DNA of 64,000 bases from Lingula anatina (lineage: Eukaryota > Brachiopoda > Lingulata > Lingulida > Lingulidae): contig NW_019775469.1 of NCBI RefSeq assembly GCF_001039355.2, forward strand, positions 537,859-601,858, in the 5' to 3' direction. Numbering within the stretch: position 1 is the first letter of the stretch; each line of letters starts with the position of its first letter. Below the pieces are notes generated by a model that was not told where the DNA came from, did not search any database, and saw only the letters and a list, made by a program, of their open reading frames with translations. Below are positions 1 through 11,857 of the stretch, piece by piece. Position numbers and translations under genes: made by a program.

Positions 1-51
1 TATATACTCTATTTGTGTTTATTTATTTACTTATTATTATTTTTTTCCATA

Positions 52-53
<2 letters not shown>

Positions 54-113
<60 letters not shown>
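54..113. repeat. Poly(A) homopolymer tract
   Basis: About 60 consecutive A bases lie between AT-rich flanks near the left edge of the window. It is low-complexity sequence just downstream of the last HYR exon of the minus-strand gene. No coding potential is seen in bases 1-292. Confidence 0.9.
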
Positions 114-117
<4 letters not shown>

Positions 118-292
118 GGTTACATTATATATTGTGTTCACATTATATATTGTGTTCTTTAGAAAAATTAAAAAAAAAAAAACAAGTACCAAAACAATCG
201 TTTTTGGCATTTTAGGCAACCAATGCTCACATACACTGGATTGTATTACATGTAGATACAAGGAGTGTAAAAGCCATTCTGCATGCCAGTAC

Positions 293-701
293 CTTTCTTT
301 ATTTTCTTCACTTCTACGGTGAAGTTGCAAGTGGCTTCATTTCCTGCTGTGTCTCTGGCAGTGTACGTGACAACAGTTTTTCCAACGGGAAACACATAGC
401 CTGAAAAATATTCAGAACATACAGGGGGTATCGATGGTGCTACAAGTTAATTGTTTTACAAACCGTTTCAGGCTGTTGGCAATATTTCAAACATTTGGCG
501 AAATGATGCTGCATTTAAATTAAGCAAAATGGAGTTTAACTAGTAGGACAAGTAGGATACCTGGTTCATAGTCCCCTTCGATAGTAATGTTCCCTGAATT
601 ATCTATCCCTTCCGGTGTAGGCCACGTGACTCGTGACGTGTTGAACTCTGTGTGTCGTTGCATGTCTTCTGGACAACTGGAGAAGGTTAATTGTTTGGTG
701 G
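293..701 (-). CDS. HYR domain, two exons
   Basis: Exon 701-561 encodes LTFSSCPEDMQRHTEF and VTWPTPEGIDNSGNITI. Exon 400-293 encodes YVFPVGKTVVTYTARDTAG and NEATCNFTVEV. Together these give the full hyalin-repeat signature: C-P near the start, V.W..P.a.D.sg, F..G.t.V.Y.A.D..GN and a closing C.F.V. HYR domains act in adhesion and pattern-recognition proteins. The exon ends in donor GTACTG, so the protein continues beyond the window. Confidence 0.85.
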
Positions 702-3700
702 CTGAAGCAAATTCATATACGAGGGTGGATGGTGAAATGATAATATCAGATATATGCAAATTCATCTAGATATTTATAAACTACAAGTGTAAGCATTCTC
801 AAACCATGGCATTGTTAAAGTAGTTATTGTCTTTCAGAGGTTGTGCCGTCATTGTGGTGTAAAGGTTGTACAATCTTCATTTTGGATGTCTTTTTTTTTT
901 GTATCCTCTCATTTAATATATATTGCGTATATTATTATGGTAAACCATGAATCATCACAATACCACATTAAATTCATCAACCAGGTACTGTAATAAGTTC
1001 CCCAAAACCTTACCTGGAGCTGGCGGCGGTTTTCCTGCTGAAACAAAAGGCAAAAAACTTAGATATTAAAAACCTCAGGGAAATCTTGAGCTCATTTGGT
1101 GATGAAATTACAAAGAAAAACGTTCTATTGCACGAGTAATGTGTTGAAGAGTGTATCACATCAGATTTGCTTGACAATTTGATTTCACTTGTTGCTAAAC
1201 GTATGTGAATGTCAATAAACAGACGTCGACAATTTACAAAATGTTAAACAAGTAAAAATAAGTCTAAAAAAGTAATTAAAACATCGTCTAAAATTTCATC
1301 AATTCAACGTTATTCTTTAGAAATCGGCAATAATCCAAATATGACCACCAGAAATGAACAAAAATTTGAAAAATATATCCAAAATATTAAAGAAGTTTTT
1401 ATTGTATACGAAGGCAAGGTTATATTTGACTAACCTTCTGCCCATGGGTGGACCTGTAATTGAAGAGTAGACGGTATAAAACCGAAAATCTGCATAACCC
1501 CTCTTAGTTCTGCATTCAAATCCCCCAGAATATCATCCATCGTTCTGTTGGCAATGACGCCACTACGTCGCTTTCGACGCTGAGCATTTTGTACATGTGC
1601 TCGGAAATCTACAAGAAGTCCGCCAGTGTTTGCGTACCTTTGGAAACAGAAAAGTGTGAAGGAATATTATGATAATGTTGCACTGTCCAGCCGTATTTAG
1701 TTGCAATTAATAATAATAATAATAAGAAGAAGAAGAATACTTGTGTGCTGTATCGTGATGCTTACCACACATCTGTTAACACCATCTCTACGGATAAGTT
1801 TTGGGAAATCCTGGAAATCTCATTTCCTAGTCTTCTCACGTCTTTCGAGATCTGACCAAAGGGCGTTTGTCGAACACCCGGCTGATGTTCCACTCCTCCG
1901 CCATACAGAGACGGTTCTGTGTAATCCTTCGGGGATGAAGCGAGATAGCGTGATTTCATGGTACCGTTAAACGTGAATATATCTGAATTATGAAATCAAA
2001 CGGAATCGGTTATATAAATATCTCAGACTTGCAGGCATCAAACAAACCATTTTAAAGAAAGCTTTTTTTTTTTTTTTTTTTTTTTTTGCTGTACCGATAT
2101 ACCTTATTATATAAAGCTAATATAATTTTCTAAAAATACGTGCTATATATGCTTTTTTTCACATGATGTTCACAGCTATATAAAAAAAAACACTTAGATC
2201 TGTATATGTGTAACATACTTACTAAGTGCGTTTTAATCTAAATGCTAATTTTTATAAACTAGTAAAATTAAAAAATAACCTTACATATTTCCTGCATATA
2301 CAGTATCTCAGTATTTATGCAATTATTATGCTGTCGTCATTCCCTGCTATAAATAATGTGCATTAAAAAAGTTACCTACCGATATATCTTAGAAGATATA
2401 GTCCAGAGCTATACCGTCTGTATGGCTTCTTTCCCCAAACCTCAATAGAGTAGTACCCTTGCCTTTCGCCTCTCGATTGCGTTGGTGGTACCCGTAAGGG
2501 GTAGGTAACTGTCAAATTCGCTGGAACCAGAGTGCGGTGAAGGTTTTGTAACCCGTCTTTCACAAACGTCACGAAGGTGTTTGGGTCATAGTTTGACACT
2601 GAGTACGTGAGGGTTTCAGAGGATTCATCAAAGACGGGATCTGAGATATTCACGTCTGATGCTAAAAAGAGAGTATGTTTTAAGTTAAGTTTTTGCTTAT
2701 AATAAAGCTTATCTTCAAAATTTCTTCATAATATAGGTAAACCTTATCATTCACTTTTTGGAGCGTTCAGTTCTTCACCAGTTTGTATACTGTGTATTTA
2801 CCTATTAATTATTACCTCCTCCGTCTGTTAGCAATATTATGCAAGGACAGATATTGATAATTTTTCTAAAAACTGCCAAGAGTGGGCCTCTTAAGAAACG
2901 ATTATAATCCTGTGGTGATCCATTGATTATATAGATAAGTTGATTAATAAAAGGAACTGGTCTGCCTTGGTAGAGGTCTGCGTTTTTTATGGGCTCTTAA
3001 AGGTATACGTGAAATACATTTATAGACTATTCTATGACCACTGCAAATTAACATATTAACATATTGCAGAATGCATTCAAAGTGCATACCAATAATAGCC
3101 AAATCATATTCGCATATAAACGGCAAAGATTCATTGCAGTTTGTAGATGCGTACAGAATTCGACCAAAAATTGCACTCTGATCGAAGCCCAAGCAGGTTT
3201 CATCTTGCATGGAATTGCTGCCAGATCTTTCTCCGGTGGAGCCGAACTGATCGGGCAGGATGGACCCTCCAATCAGAGACCGTAATTGATGCAATGGGAC
3301 GACCTGTCCATCTTCTAACTTGCACAAGGACGTCTTTGTGTGACAGGTAACACCGACCCTGGCGTATTCCACTGGAAATACAATGCTTGCCTTACAATTG
3401 TGCAGTTTTAAAAGCATGGTGCCCTTTAAAACAAAGTGTTCATTTGTTCGTTTCACTTTTCAAACATAGCTATACGCTCTTGTATCAACTTAATACTAAA
3501 AAAATAACATAATCAAAACAGAATAAGTAAAATGTGTTATTATAACTAAATTAAAAAAAGGGAAAAACTCAAAGGGAAATGGACGAAATGGCACCGCGAA
3601 TGGTTAAGTGTTCTACTATCAAACCTTTCAAACGGATCACTCAAGTCCTCACCTCCCATGAAAACAAATCCACGAATAGCAAACGCTCTCATGAAGGAAG

Positions 3701-6700
3701 AGGAGGGCGGAATATACAGTCTTCCTCCCACAGAGGAACAGTACGACTTTGCATTTTTGTAAGACGCCGGTTCCTTATTAAATTTAAAACATTTGTCTAG
3801 TTCCGCCGATCCTTGCCAACCTTCAGGGCATTTCGAAACTACAAAAAACAGGCGGTTTTAAAAAGGTATTTGATAAAGCTGTGTTATATATGTAATAAAT
3901 ATATATGTAATAAAGTAAAATGCTTAGACACCAATTTCTCGGACGACTTTTAAAAAAGATGAGAACAATACATATGGATATGTACCTGTATGACGGATGA
4001 TGATTCAATGATTCACCACTATGAAAATAAAACCAATTTCATCGTGGACGATATCGTTAAAGATTTAACTATGAACAAGCCAGCATTAAATTTTCATATC
4101 TAGAAGCACATCGCTTGAAAAATTGCCTCGTTCTCCCTTTCGTAAAAACGCAAAAGTGGATATCCCAGGAGGTGACGGAGGCACCTAGCTGAGCCATTGC
4201 CCCCCATATTCGCCAATGGAAAATTCGCATTATGCTCACCTGTGCTCAGTTCCGGTCTGATGGGGGTGTGGGTACAAATAGAGGGCAGTCTGCTGTCACA
4301 TGGCTCAGTGGTTAAGTTTGCACGACCGTATATGGAGATGTTTGTGGTAGCAACGCAGTTACCATGGAGCGGGAGAGGCTGATTGTCCGACCACTGCCAC
4401 ATGTCATGTTCACTTTTGAAATTAAAGAATTTTTTGCTGGTTATAGCTGTGATCTACCTATGCACATATGATATCTCAAGAATGGTAAATGTTATTTCCA
4501 AGGCGGTATTACTTCAGTGGTGGTGAAAAGACTCACTATTATGCCAAATAATACAAAGCGTATACAGTTACTGGGTCAAATTGTTTTAGTGTAACAGGCG
4601 ATGTCCGTTTTACCTGTAGTTAACGGGTTGAGGATATACACCTTCCCAGATAAAGTTGTGTATGGCTTGACTTAACCTCATGCTGGTCCAATATCTTGAA
4701 GAAATGCCTGATAATGAGAATACAGATTGCCACAGGAATTAACTAGAATTTCTAGCAGTCATGAATAAACATGGATATTTAGATATCAGCCACCCATGCA
4801 GTACTACTTAAAGATTTTTTTAACAAATACACTTGGCTTATAATACAATGTTATATTGCAAGTTGATTTTCCATTTAGACAACTTACTGGCATGTAAAGT
4901 CTGAATCAAATACTGCGTATAAGAGGAATATGGTCGTGGCAAAGTGAAGTCGGAGAGTGTCAACATATTGCCTGAGTGGGAGCGGCAACCTTCCACTGCC
5001 TCGGTCCATGACAGGGCATTGGTTTGAAGCATGACGCAAAAGGAACCAAAATATATATCTTCGTCTGATTGTTCCTTTCTCCACCTGGGCGCTACATATA
5101 TATAGTCATCACGGCATACAAAACCTAAGGAAAAATACCATAAATAGCAATTTTGCAATATGTTTTACCATTGGGTTAAATAAAAGATGGCACTTTACAA
5201 TTTTACGTTTTACGAAATATGTAGTTTAATTACGCCTTAACCGCGTTTATACAACTAATTGTCACTTGGTTTAGTTTATTTATCTTAAATTTGAGGTTTA
5301 TCGCAAACTCGTGGACCCTACATATTTTATAATTGACACACACAACCAAGTGAACCCTTCTTTTCACTTACGACGATAAGGAGTACATGTTCTGTCTTGC
5401 ACATGCCAGAAGTGACCATCGTCACAAAGACACGTGTCATTTCGACCATCACCATCAGTGTCCTGGCAAGACACCGGATTAGAAGCAATGCTTAAAGTTG
5501 AACGACGCAGGCACTGTTCAGTAGATGTGCAACTGGAACCGATGACTGAAAATCAAAGAAAAAGAAGCATTACGGTAATTTCATATTAGTAGTCACAGTA
5601 ACGTGTGTAAATGGCAGGATCGTTCTCAGCTTTTAAAGGGGAGTGCAAAAAACGCCTCTTGACGCAATAACTTTCAAGTTGGAACGCAGTCTTTCTAAGG
5701 GACGCAATGGTTTTTACTTTCGAACGCGATCTTTGCGAGGGAACGCAAGGTTATTTTTTTTACATTTGAATGCAATCTAAATCTTCCAATCCAAGATAAC
5801 TTCATGTTCAAGTAAAAACACCTTTTATCGTGGTATTAAGCCCAGCAGACATACATGTATATTTAGACTTAAGTGATTAAAGTGGTTCATGTAAAACTGT
5901 ATGTAAACCTACCTGTAATGTTTATATTCGGTTCTGTAGTGGAGTATGTTGATCCATCTGTAGTAGTTGTAATTGGCTCTGTAGTAGAGTATGTAAATCC
6001 ATCTGTAGTAATTTGAGTAAGATCTGTAGTGGAATATGTTGACTCATCTGTAGTAGATGTAGTTGGTTCTGTAGTGGAGTATGTTGATCCATCTGTAGTA
6101 GTTGTAATTGGCTCTGTAGTAGAGTATGTAAATCCATCTGTAGTAGTTTTAGTAGGATCTGTAGTGGAATATGTTGACTCATCTACAGTAGTTGTAGTAG
6201 GATCTGTAGTGGAGTATGTTGATTCATCTGTGGTAGATGTTGTAGGATCTGTAGTGAAGTATGTTGATTCATCTGTGGTAGTTGTAGGATCTGTAGTGGA
6301 GTATGTTGATTCTTCTGTAGTTGTTGTAGTTTGTTCTGTAGTGGAGTATGTTGATTCAACTGTGGTAGAAGTTGTAGGATCTGTAGTGGAGTATGTTGAT
6401 TCATCTGTGGTAGTTGTTGTATTATCTGTAGTGGAGTATGTTGATTCATCTGTGGTAGATATTGTAGGATCTGTAGTGGAGTATGTTGATTCATCTGTGG
6501 TAGTTGTAGGATCTGTAGTGGAGTATGTTGATTCTTCTGTAGTTGTTGTAGTTTGTTCTGTAGTGGAGTATGTTGATTCATCTGTGGTAGTTGTTGTAGT
6601 TTGTTCTGTAGTGGAGTATGTTGATCCATCTGTAGTTGTTGTAGTTAGTTTTGCAGTGGAGTATGTTGACCCATCTGTGGTAGTTGTTGTATTATCTGTA

Positions 6701-9199
6701 GTGGAGTATGTTGATTCATCTGTGGTAGATATTGTAGGATCTGTAGTGGAGTATGTTGATTCATCTGTGGTAGTTGTAGGAGGTTCTGTAGTGGAGTATG
6801 TCGATTCATCTGTAGTAGTTCTAGTTGTTTCTGTAGTGGAGTATGTTGTTCCATTTGTAGTTGTTATAATTGGTTCTGTAGTGGAGTATGTTGATCCATC
6901 TGTAGTTGTTGTAGTTAGTTTTGCAGTGGAGTATGTTGACCCATCTGTGGTAGTTATTGTAGGATCTGTAGTGGAGTATGTTGATTCATCTGTGGTAGAT
7001 GTTGTAGGATCTGAAGTGGAGTATGTTGATTCATCTGTGGTAGTTGTTGTAGGATCTGAAGTGGGGTATGTTGATTCATCTGTGGTAGTTGTTGTAGGTT
7101 CTGTAGTGGAGTATGTTGATTCATCTGTGGTAGTTGTTGTAAAAGGTTCTGTAGTGGAGTATGTTGATTCATCTGTGGTAGTTGTAGGAGGTTCTGTAGT
7201 GGAGTATGTTGTTCCATCTGTAGTTGTTGTATTTGGTTCTGTAGTGGAGTATGTCGATCCATCTGTAGTTGTTGTAGTTAGTTCTGTAGTGGAGTATGTT
7301 GACCCATCTGTGGTAGTTGTTGTAGGATCTGAAGTGGAGTATGTTGATTCATCTGTGCTAGTTGTAGGATCTGTAGTGGAGTATGTTGATCCTTCTGTAG
7401 TTATTGTAGTTTGTTCTGTAGTGGAGTATGTTGATTCATCTGTGGTATATGTTGTAGGATCTGAAATGGAGTATGTTGATTCATCTGTGGTAGATATTGT
7501 AGGATCTGAAGTGGAGTATGTTGATTCATCTGTGGTAGTTGTTGTAGGATCTGTGGTGGAGTACGTTGATTTATCTGTGGTAGATGTTGTAGGATCTGAA
7601 GTGGAGTATGTTGATTCATCTGTGCTAGTTGTAGGATCTGTAGTGGAATATGTTGATCCTTCTGTAGTTATTGTAGTTTGTTCTGTAGTGGAGTATGTTG
7701 ATTCATCTGTGGTAGTTGTTGTAGGATCTGAAGTGGAGTATGTTGATTTATCTGTGCTAGTTGTAGGATCTGTAGTAGAGTATGTTGATCCTTCTGTAGT
7801 TATTGCAGTTTGTTCTGTAGTGGAGTATGTTGATTCATCTGTGGTAGTTGTTGTAGGATCTGTGGTGGAGTATGTTGATTCATCTGTGGTAGTTGTTGTA
7901 GTTAGTTCTGTAGTGGAGTATGTTGATTCATCTGTGGAAGATGTTGTAGGATCTGAAAAGGAGTATGTTGATTCATCTGTGGTAGATGTTGTAGGATTTG
8001 TAGTGGAGTATGTTGATCCTTCTGTAGTTGTTGTAGTTTGTTCTGTAGTGGAGTATGTTGATTTTTCTGTGGTAGTTGTAGTAGGATCTGTGGTGGAGTA
8101 TGTTGATTCATCTGTGGTAGTTGTTGTAGGTTCTGTAGTGGAGTATGTTGATCCTTCTGTAGTTGTTGTAGTTTGTTCTGTAGTGGAGTATGTTGATTTA
8201 TCTGTGGTAGTTGTTGTAGGTTCTGTAGTGGAGTATGTTGATTCATCTGTGGTAGTTGTTGTAGGTTCTGTGGTGGAGTATGTTGATTCATCCGTGGTAG
8301 TTGTTGTAGGATCTGAAGTGGAGTATGTTGATTCATCTGTGGTAGTTGTTGTAGGTTCTGTGGTGGAGTATGTTGATTCATCTGTGGTAGTTGTTGTAGT
8401 TTGTTCTGTAGTGGAGTATGTTGATCCTTCTGTAGTTGTTGTAGTTTGTTCTGTAGTGGAGTATGTTGATTCATTTGTGGTAGTTGTAGAAGGATCTGTG
8501 GTGGAGTATGTTGATTCATCTGTGGTAGTTGTTGTAGGTTCTGTGGTGGAGTATGTTGATTCATCTGTGGTAGTTGTTGTAGGATCTGTAGTGGTGTATG
8601 TTGATCCTACTGTAATTGTTGTAGTTTGTTCTGTAGTGGAGTATGTTGATTCATCTGTGGTAAATGTTGTAGGATCTGTAGTGGAGTATGTTGATCCTTC
8701 TGTAGTTGTTGTAGTTTGTTCTATAGTGGAGTTTGTTGATTCATCTGTAGTAGTTGTAGTAGGTTCTGCAGTGGAGTATGATGATCTGTCTCTAGCAGCT
8801 GCAGTAGGTTCTGTAGTAGAGTAAGTTGAATCATCTGTAGTAGTTGTCGTAGGTTTTGTAGTGGAGTATGTTGATCCATCTGTAGTTGTTGTAATTGGAT
8901 CTGTACCTAGGTATGTTGACCCATCTGTATTGGTTGTATTATATTCTGTAGTGGAGTATGTTGATCTATCTGTAGCAGTTGCAGTAGGTTCTGTTGTCGA
9001 GTACGTTGAATCATCTCTCGTAGTTGTTGTAGGTTCTGTAGTGGAGTGTGTTGATTCACCTGTAGTAGCTGAAGTACTTTCTGTAGTTATGTATGTAGAT
9101 ATTTCTGCAATGGATGAAATAGTTTCTACGATGGTGCCACCAGATTCACCTGTGATGACGTTAGTAGACAGCACTGTATTTGTGCTACCTCAATTACAA
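293..9199 (-). CDS. Mucin / EGF / C-type lectin / SEA-like / HYR multidomain gene, 3' end outside window
   Basis: I read a spliced gene of 13 exons in transcript order: 9199-5913, 5545-5372, 5124-4888, 4707-4614, 4412-4240, 3838-3653, 3371-3090, 2661-2380, 1982-1766, 1637-1435, 1037-1014, 701-561 and 400-293. Every junction has GT and AG, and the frame stays open throughout. Nearly all introns are phase 1, as in genes built by exon shuffling; the exceptions lie inside the first lectin domain and the SEA-like module. Domain order is mucin, EGF-like, CTLD, CTLD, beta-rich module, SEA-like, Pro linker, HYR. The last exon ends in a donor, so more of the protein lies left of base 1. No convincing signal-peptide exon was found, so the start is uncertain. 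The likely product is a large glycosylated adhesion, mucus or recognition protein; this combination matches no family I can name. Confidence 0.8.
1014..1037 (-). CDS. 24-nt Pro-rich micro-exon
   Basis: Between acceptor TTTCAG and donor GTAAGG lie 24 bases reading AGKPPPAPG in the frame shared by both neighbours (phase 1-1). It makes a short proline hinge between the SEA-like and HYR modules. It could be skipped without changing frame. Confidence 0.55.
1435..1982 (-). CDS. SEA-like module with furin-type site, two exons
   Basis: Exons 1982-1766 and 1637-1435 join in phase 2. The product has an N-terminal helix-like stretch (ISKDVRRLGNEISRISQN), strands SVEMVLTDV and GGLLVDFRAHV, then a second helix (MDDILGDLNAELRGVMQI) and a final strand STLQLQVHPW. 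This helix-strand-strand-helix-strand order resembles SEA domains of mucins. The usual GSVVV autocleavage turn is replaced by TGGLLV, and the basic run RRKRRS follows at about 1562-1582, a furin consensus. Confidence 0.55.
2380..2661 (-). CDS. Beta-rich extracellular module (Ig-like?)
   Basis: A single phase 1-1 exon of 282 nt encodes 94 residues without cysteine. Alternating hydrophobic strands (ETLTYSVSNY, TFVTFVKDGL, NLTVTYPLRV, YYSIEVWG) and two N-glycosylation sequons (NIS, NLT) suggest an extracellular beta-sandwich. I do not recognise the family; an Ig-like or fibronectin-like fold is a guess. Confidence 0.6.
3090..3838 (-). CDS. C-type lectin domain 2, two exons
   Basis: Exon 3838-3653 begins CPEGWQGSAELDKCFKF and continues to SYCSSVGGRLYIPPSS, a good CTLD start with the long-form extra N-terminal cysteine. 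Exon 3371-3090 carries the second half and ends with ETCLGFDQ and TNCNESLPFICEYD, where the closing NC...FICE pattern is typical. Both exons are phase 1-1. The WIGL core is not evident, so this lectin domain has diverged and may bind protein rather than sugar. Confidence 0.7.
4240..5124 (-). CDS. C-type lectin domain 1, three exons
   Basis: Exons 5124-4888, 4707-4614 and 4412-4240 join in phases 1, 2 and 1. The first carries the CTLD start FCVMLQTNALSWTEAVEGC followed by GNMLTL. The short middle exon carries the YWTSMRLS and FIWEGVYPQPVNY segment, where CTLDs usually read WxGL and W.dG. The third carries MWQWSDNQPLP, then NCV and SRLPSICT, the typical closing cysteines. Canonical EPN or QPD sugar-binding triplets are not seen where expected, so calcium-dependent carbohydrate binding is uncertain. 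Three CTLD exons with the middle one in phase 1-2 is a common metazoan arrangement. Confidence 0.75.
5372..5545 (-). CDS. EGF-like cysteine-rich exon
   Basis: This phase 1-1 exon of 174 nt encodes a six-cysteine module with the readable parts SCTSTEQCLRR, SCQDTDGDGRNDTCLC and DRTCTPYR. The spacing of the last cysteines fits an EGF-like fold. DTDGDGRND is an acidic loop that could bind calcium. The acceptor is TTTTCAG and the donor GTAAGT. It links the mucin stalk to the lectin domains. Confidence 0.7.
5913..9199 (-). CDS. Giant mucin-domain exon of 15-residue Thr/Ser/Glu repeats
   Basis: A single open frame of about 1,090 residues is made of imperfect repeats of the type TTEPTTTTTDESTYS, about 70 units of roughly 45 bp. 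Variants replace E with D or Q and DES with DGS, EGS or DKS. Dense Thr and Ser with no Cys is the hallmark of an O-glycosylated mucin stalk. The exon ends in a donor (ACAG/GTAGGT) at 5912, phase 1, and joins the EGF-like exon. The 5' edge is uncertain: the frame is open back to an acceptor-like TAG near 9199. A stop lies just upstream in this frame, and no ATG is present. Confidence 0.8.
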
Positions 9200-11254
9200 C
9201 GAAGATAATGGAAGGGAGGATGATTACCCTGCTCGTCCCTTGGCCGGTTGAATTGAGCCAAGATTTAATTACTGTGCCCTTGCAGGGACGACGCACGGGG
9301 CGCCTTTGTGAGAGGCGGAGAGACCATTACAGGATTAACTAAGCGGACTTCCTTTCATGCAGTTCCGCCATATAAAGGCTTGGCCTAGCTAGCACTCAGC
9401 AGTTCTCATTCCGAATGGCTTCAATAAGACCGATTATGATCATAATGTAATTATATACAATCAAAAATTATCTTTATATTTAAGCATCGTTCTATAACAT
9501 TTGTCATGTTTTCTCAAATGCCGAGATTAATTCGCTGCAAACAACGTATGTGACGGCACAAATTGTCGCCGGCACAGATTGTCGTCCTTAGACAAGTTGC
9601 ACGAACATTAATAAATTTATTTAACAGTGATTAACTAGTGCTAAAGCAGCAGGGTGGGACATTCATTCAAGTGGGTCACTTGTCGGACTGGATTTATTTA
9701 CTTTTGCTAACAAACCCTTCATTTGTATGTACGCACACAAGTTATTGTATACATTATTGTAGCTGGCGACAATTTGTGCAGGGCGAAAAATTGTGCTGAC
9801 AATGCCTACACAGTTTGTCGCCACCTACAAGGACGACAATTTGTACCGGCGACAAATTGTGCCGTCACAAAGGTAAACGGTGCATATGTATGTGCCCGTG
9901 TAATAACGGGACCAGGAGGCACAACGCCCCCCCCCCCCTCCCCCCGCAGTGCCCCTAAGGTGCCCCCTTCTCCCCCGAAACAGGAGTTTCCATCCCTGTG
10001 TCCTACTACTACATATCAAAGTAAAACTGTCGAGCAAAGCAAACGTATCCCTATGGCTTCCCTGTTTCTCCCACCCCGACCCCCAGGAAAACTTAAGAAA
10101 ACGCTCAGTTATGAGTCAATTATACAATGCCACTTATTTAATTTCCATCTTTCCTCATCTAATAATCCGATGTATACCGCATTATTTTATGGCGCTTTCG
10201 AAGCACACAGTCGTAAGATAAGTCATCATGTTTGATCAATTTGTACATACGCACACACACACATACACAATCGCCTGAACCACCTTCTTGCACGCACACA
10301 AATACCCGACGACACATGCCAAAGAAATACATTTGTTACCTGTTGTTGATTGCGCTTTGGCAAGATTCCCTAAGTGTAAGAGACAAAACCCCAGGGAAAA
10401 TGTCATTAACATCGTTTTAATGCACATGGCTGTGTGTTTCTTGAGACTGAAATAAAATTTTAATAATACATAAGTTGTTCGTGTATTCATAGAGATATGT
10501 ATACTGGTACTTACAATATAATTTTCAGTATACTTTATAATACTCTATTGGTGCATCTAAAAGTAGTGTTTAGTTGATTTCTTTCACCAAGAATAAATTT
10601 CCTTGTTGCAAGACTAGCCTATCCTGGGTTCTAGATTGCAGTATTGCCAGCTCGATCTTGATTTCATATATAACCCACATCAGTAAAGCTAACACATAGA
10701 AAGGTATAGTGAGCAAGCTAGCTTTGCAGTGCCCTGACTCTCAGGGTAGATTAAGCTGTATCTGGGTAGAAAGTTAGAACAGGTCTTGCTCCTTCACTCT
10801 GATCTAAACAAAACAAATTTTTTCTACTACAACTGCCCATCCCAAACTCACCCGCCCCCTTGACATCATGATGACTTGCCGTTAAAGGACAATTTGGTAT
10901 CAAATAAATAAAAGAAAATGCGAATGAAGAAAAACAGTTCTGTCCAGTATTTGCTTAGCTGTGAGAAAAAATCACAAACCTGTTTCTTGTGAAATGTCAA
11001 AACCGCACTTGCGCATGTTTCTAGTTTAAAATAAATAAAAATAAAAACATACATGTAATTAGCACCAAAAAGTTGCATTAACTTCACATGCAATGTAAAT
11101 CCCTAAAAGTGCTACCTCTATATCACAAGTCTAGGGAACATACTAGTAGCTAAGTGGGAGCGGCCCTATACTCTTTCTGAAAAAAAATTACGGCGGGTCC
11201 GTGTGAGGATTCCACCATTCAGCTCCCCCGCCTTGCTTCTGTGCTTTTGACCGG
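9200..11254. other. Non-coding DNA upstream of mucin gene (duplicate block, copy 1)
   Basis: No gene is supported here. The stretch aligns base for base in long segments with about 13,200-16,583, except where that second copy carries extra MITEs. A CA/TG-rich run lies near 10,250-10,270 and C-rich runs near 9,928-9,947. Because the mucin gene reads leftward, its promoter may be in this stretch, but no TATA box or start exon could be assigned. Confidence 0.5.
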
Positions 11255-11293
11255 TGTCATGTACCAGAAGGTCCCCCATGACAGAAAGTCCGG

Positions 11294-11352
11294 GACCCGT
11301 TATTTCAGAAACCAGGGGTCCTACGGACCCCTGGTTTCTGAAATAACGGGTC
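11294..11352. repeat. Perfect 28-bp inverted repeat with 3-base loop
   Basis: Arms 11294-11321 and 11325-11352 are exact reverse complements around TAC. The arms contain GGGTCC/GGACCC and TTATTTCAGAAACC. It can form a long hairpin and belongs to the left subterminal region of the surrounding element. Confidence 0.85.
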
Positions 11353-11632
11353 TCGGACTCTGTATAATGGTGATTAGGTATAATATACAGGGTCCCCCGG
11401 ACCCTGCATTTAACCGGACCCTACGTTTCATGACAGCTATCACGAAACACAGAGTCCGTCCGTCATACAGAAGAACTGGGTCTAAAAGCTAGGGTCCTAC
11501 TGTAGAACAGTAGATATTTAGTAAAAGCGCTTTATATTGACAATCTGGGTATAATAGAATTATAATAAAGCAAACCCTTGATGCAAGTAAATATTATGTA
11601 ACAAAACGGCGGTGGTTTGCACAACGACCTGG

Positions 11633-11726
11633 TGGTGTAGTGGACAGCGACACGTGTTATGAGACTACAATGGTATCCAATGACAGGGAAGTATGCAGTA
11701 ATTTAACAATGTGTTGGTTCGAGTCC
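11633..11726 (+). repeat. tRNA-like Pol III box A/box B pair (possible SINE head)
   Basis: TGGTGTAGTGG at 11633-11643 matches a box A and GGTTCGAGTCC at 11716-11726 matches a box B. Their spacing is longer than in a simple tRNA and I could not fold a cloverleaf, so a tRNA-derived SINE fragment is more likely than a working tRNA gene. Confidence 0.35.
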
Positions 11727-11857
11727 CATACTAGAGTTGACTGTATAACGTCTCTATTTTCACTCTTGTTTTTTAAATCTCTACTTAAATATTCTACTTA
11801 CTGTCTATTTATTGTGTTTCATTCCGCAATAAAATGTGCTATACTCACTTTTTATCN

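Noticed and set aside
7902-8564. Minus-strand ORFs reading HTPLQNLQQLPQ repeats
   Set aside because: They are another frame of the same mucin repeat, in pieces, with no splice link to a domain exon.
6029-8824. Plus-strand ORF of 931 aa reading VVEYVDSS repeats
   Set aside because: It is the antisense of the mucin exon; the minus strand has the splice donor and continues into EGF and lectin exons.
11633-11726. Functional tRNA gene
   Set aside because: Box A and box B match, but no cloverleaf or acceptor stem could be drawn.
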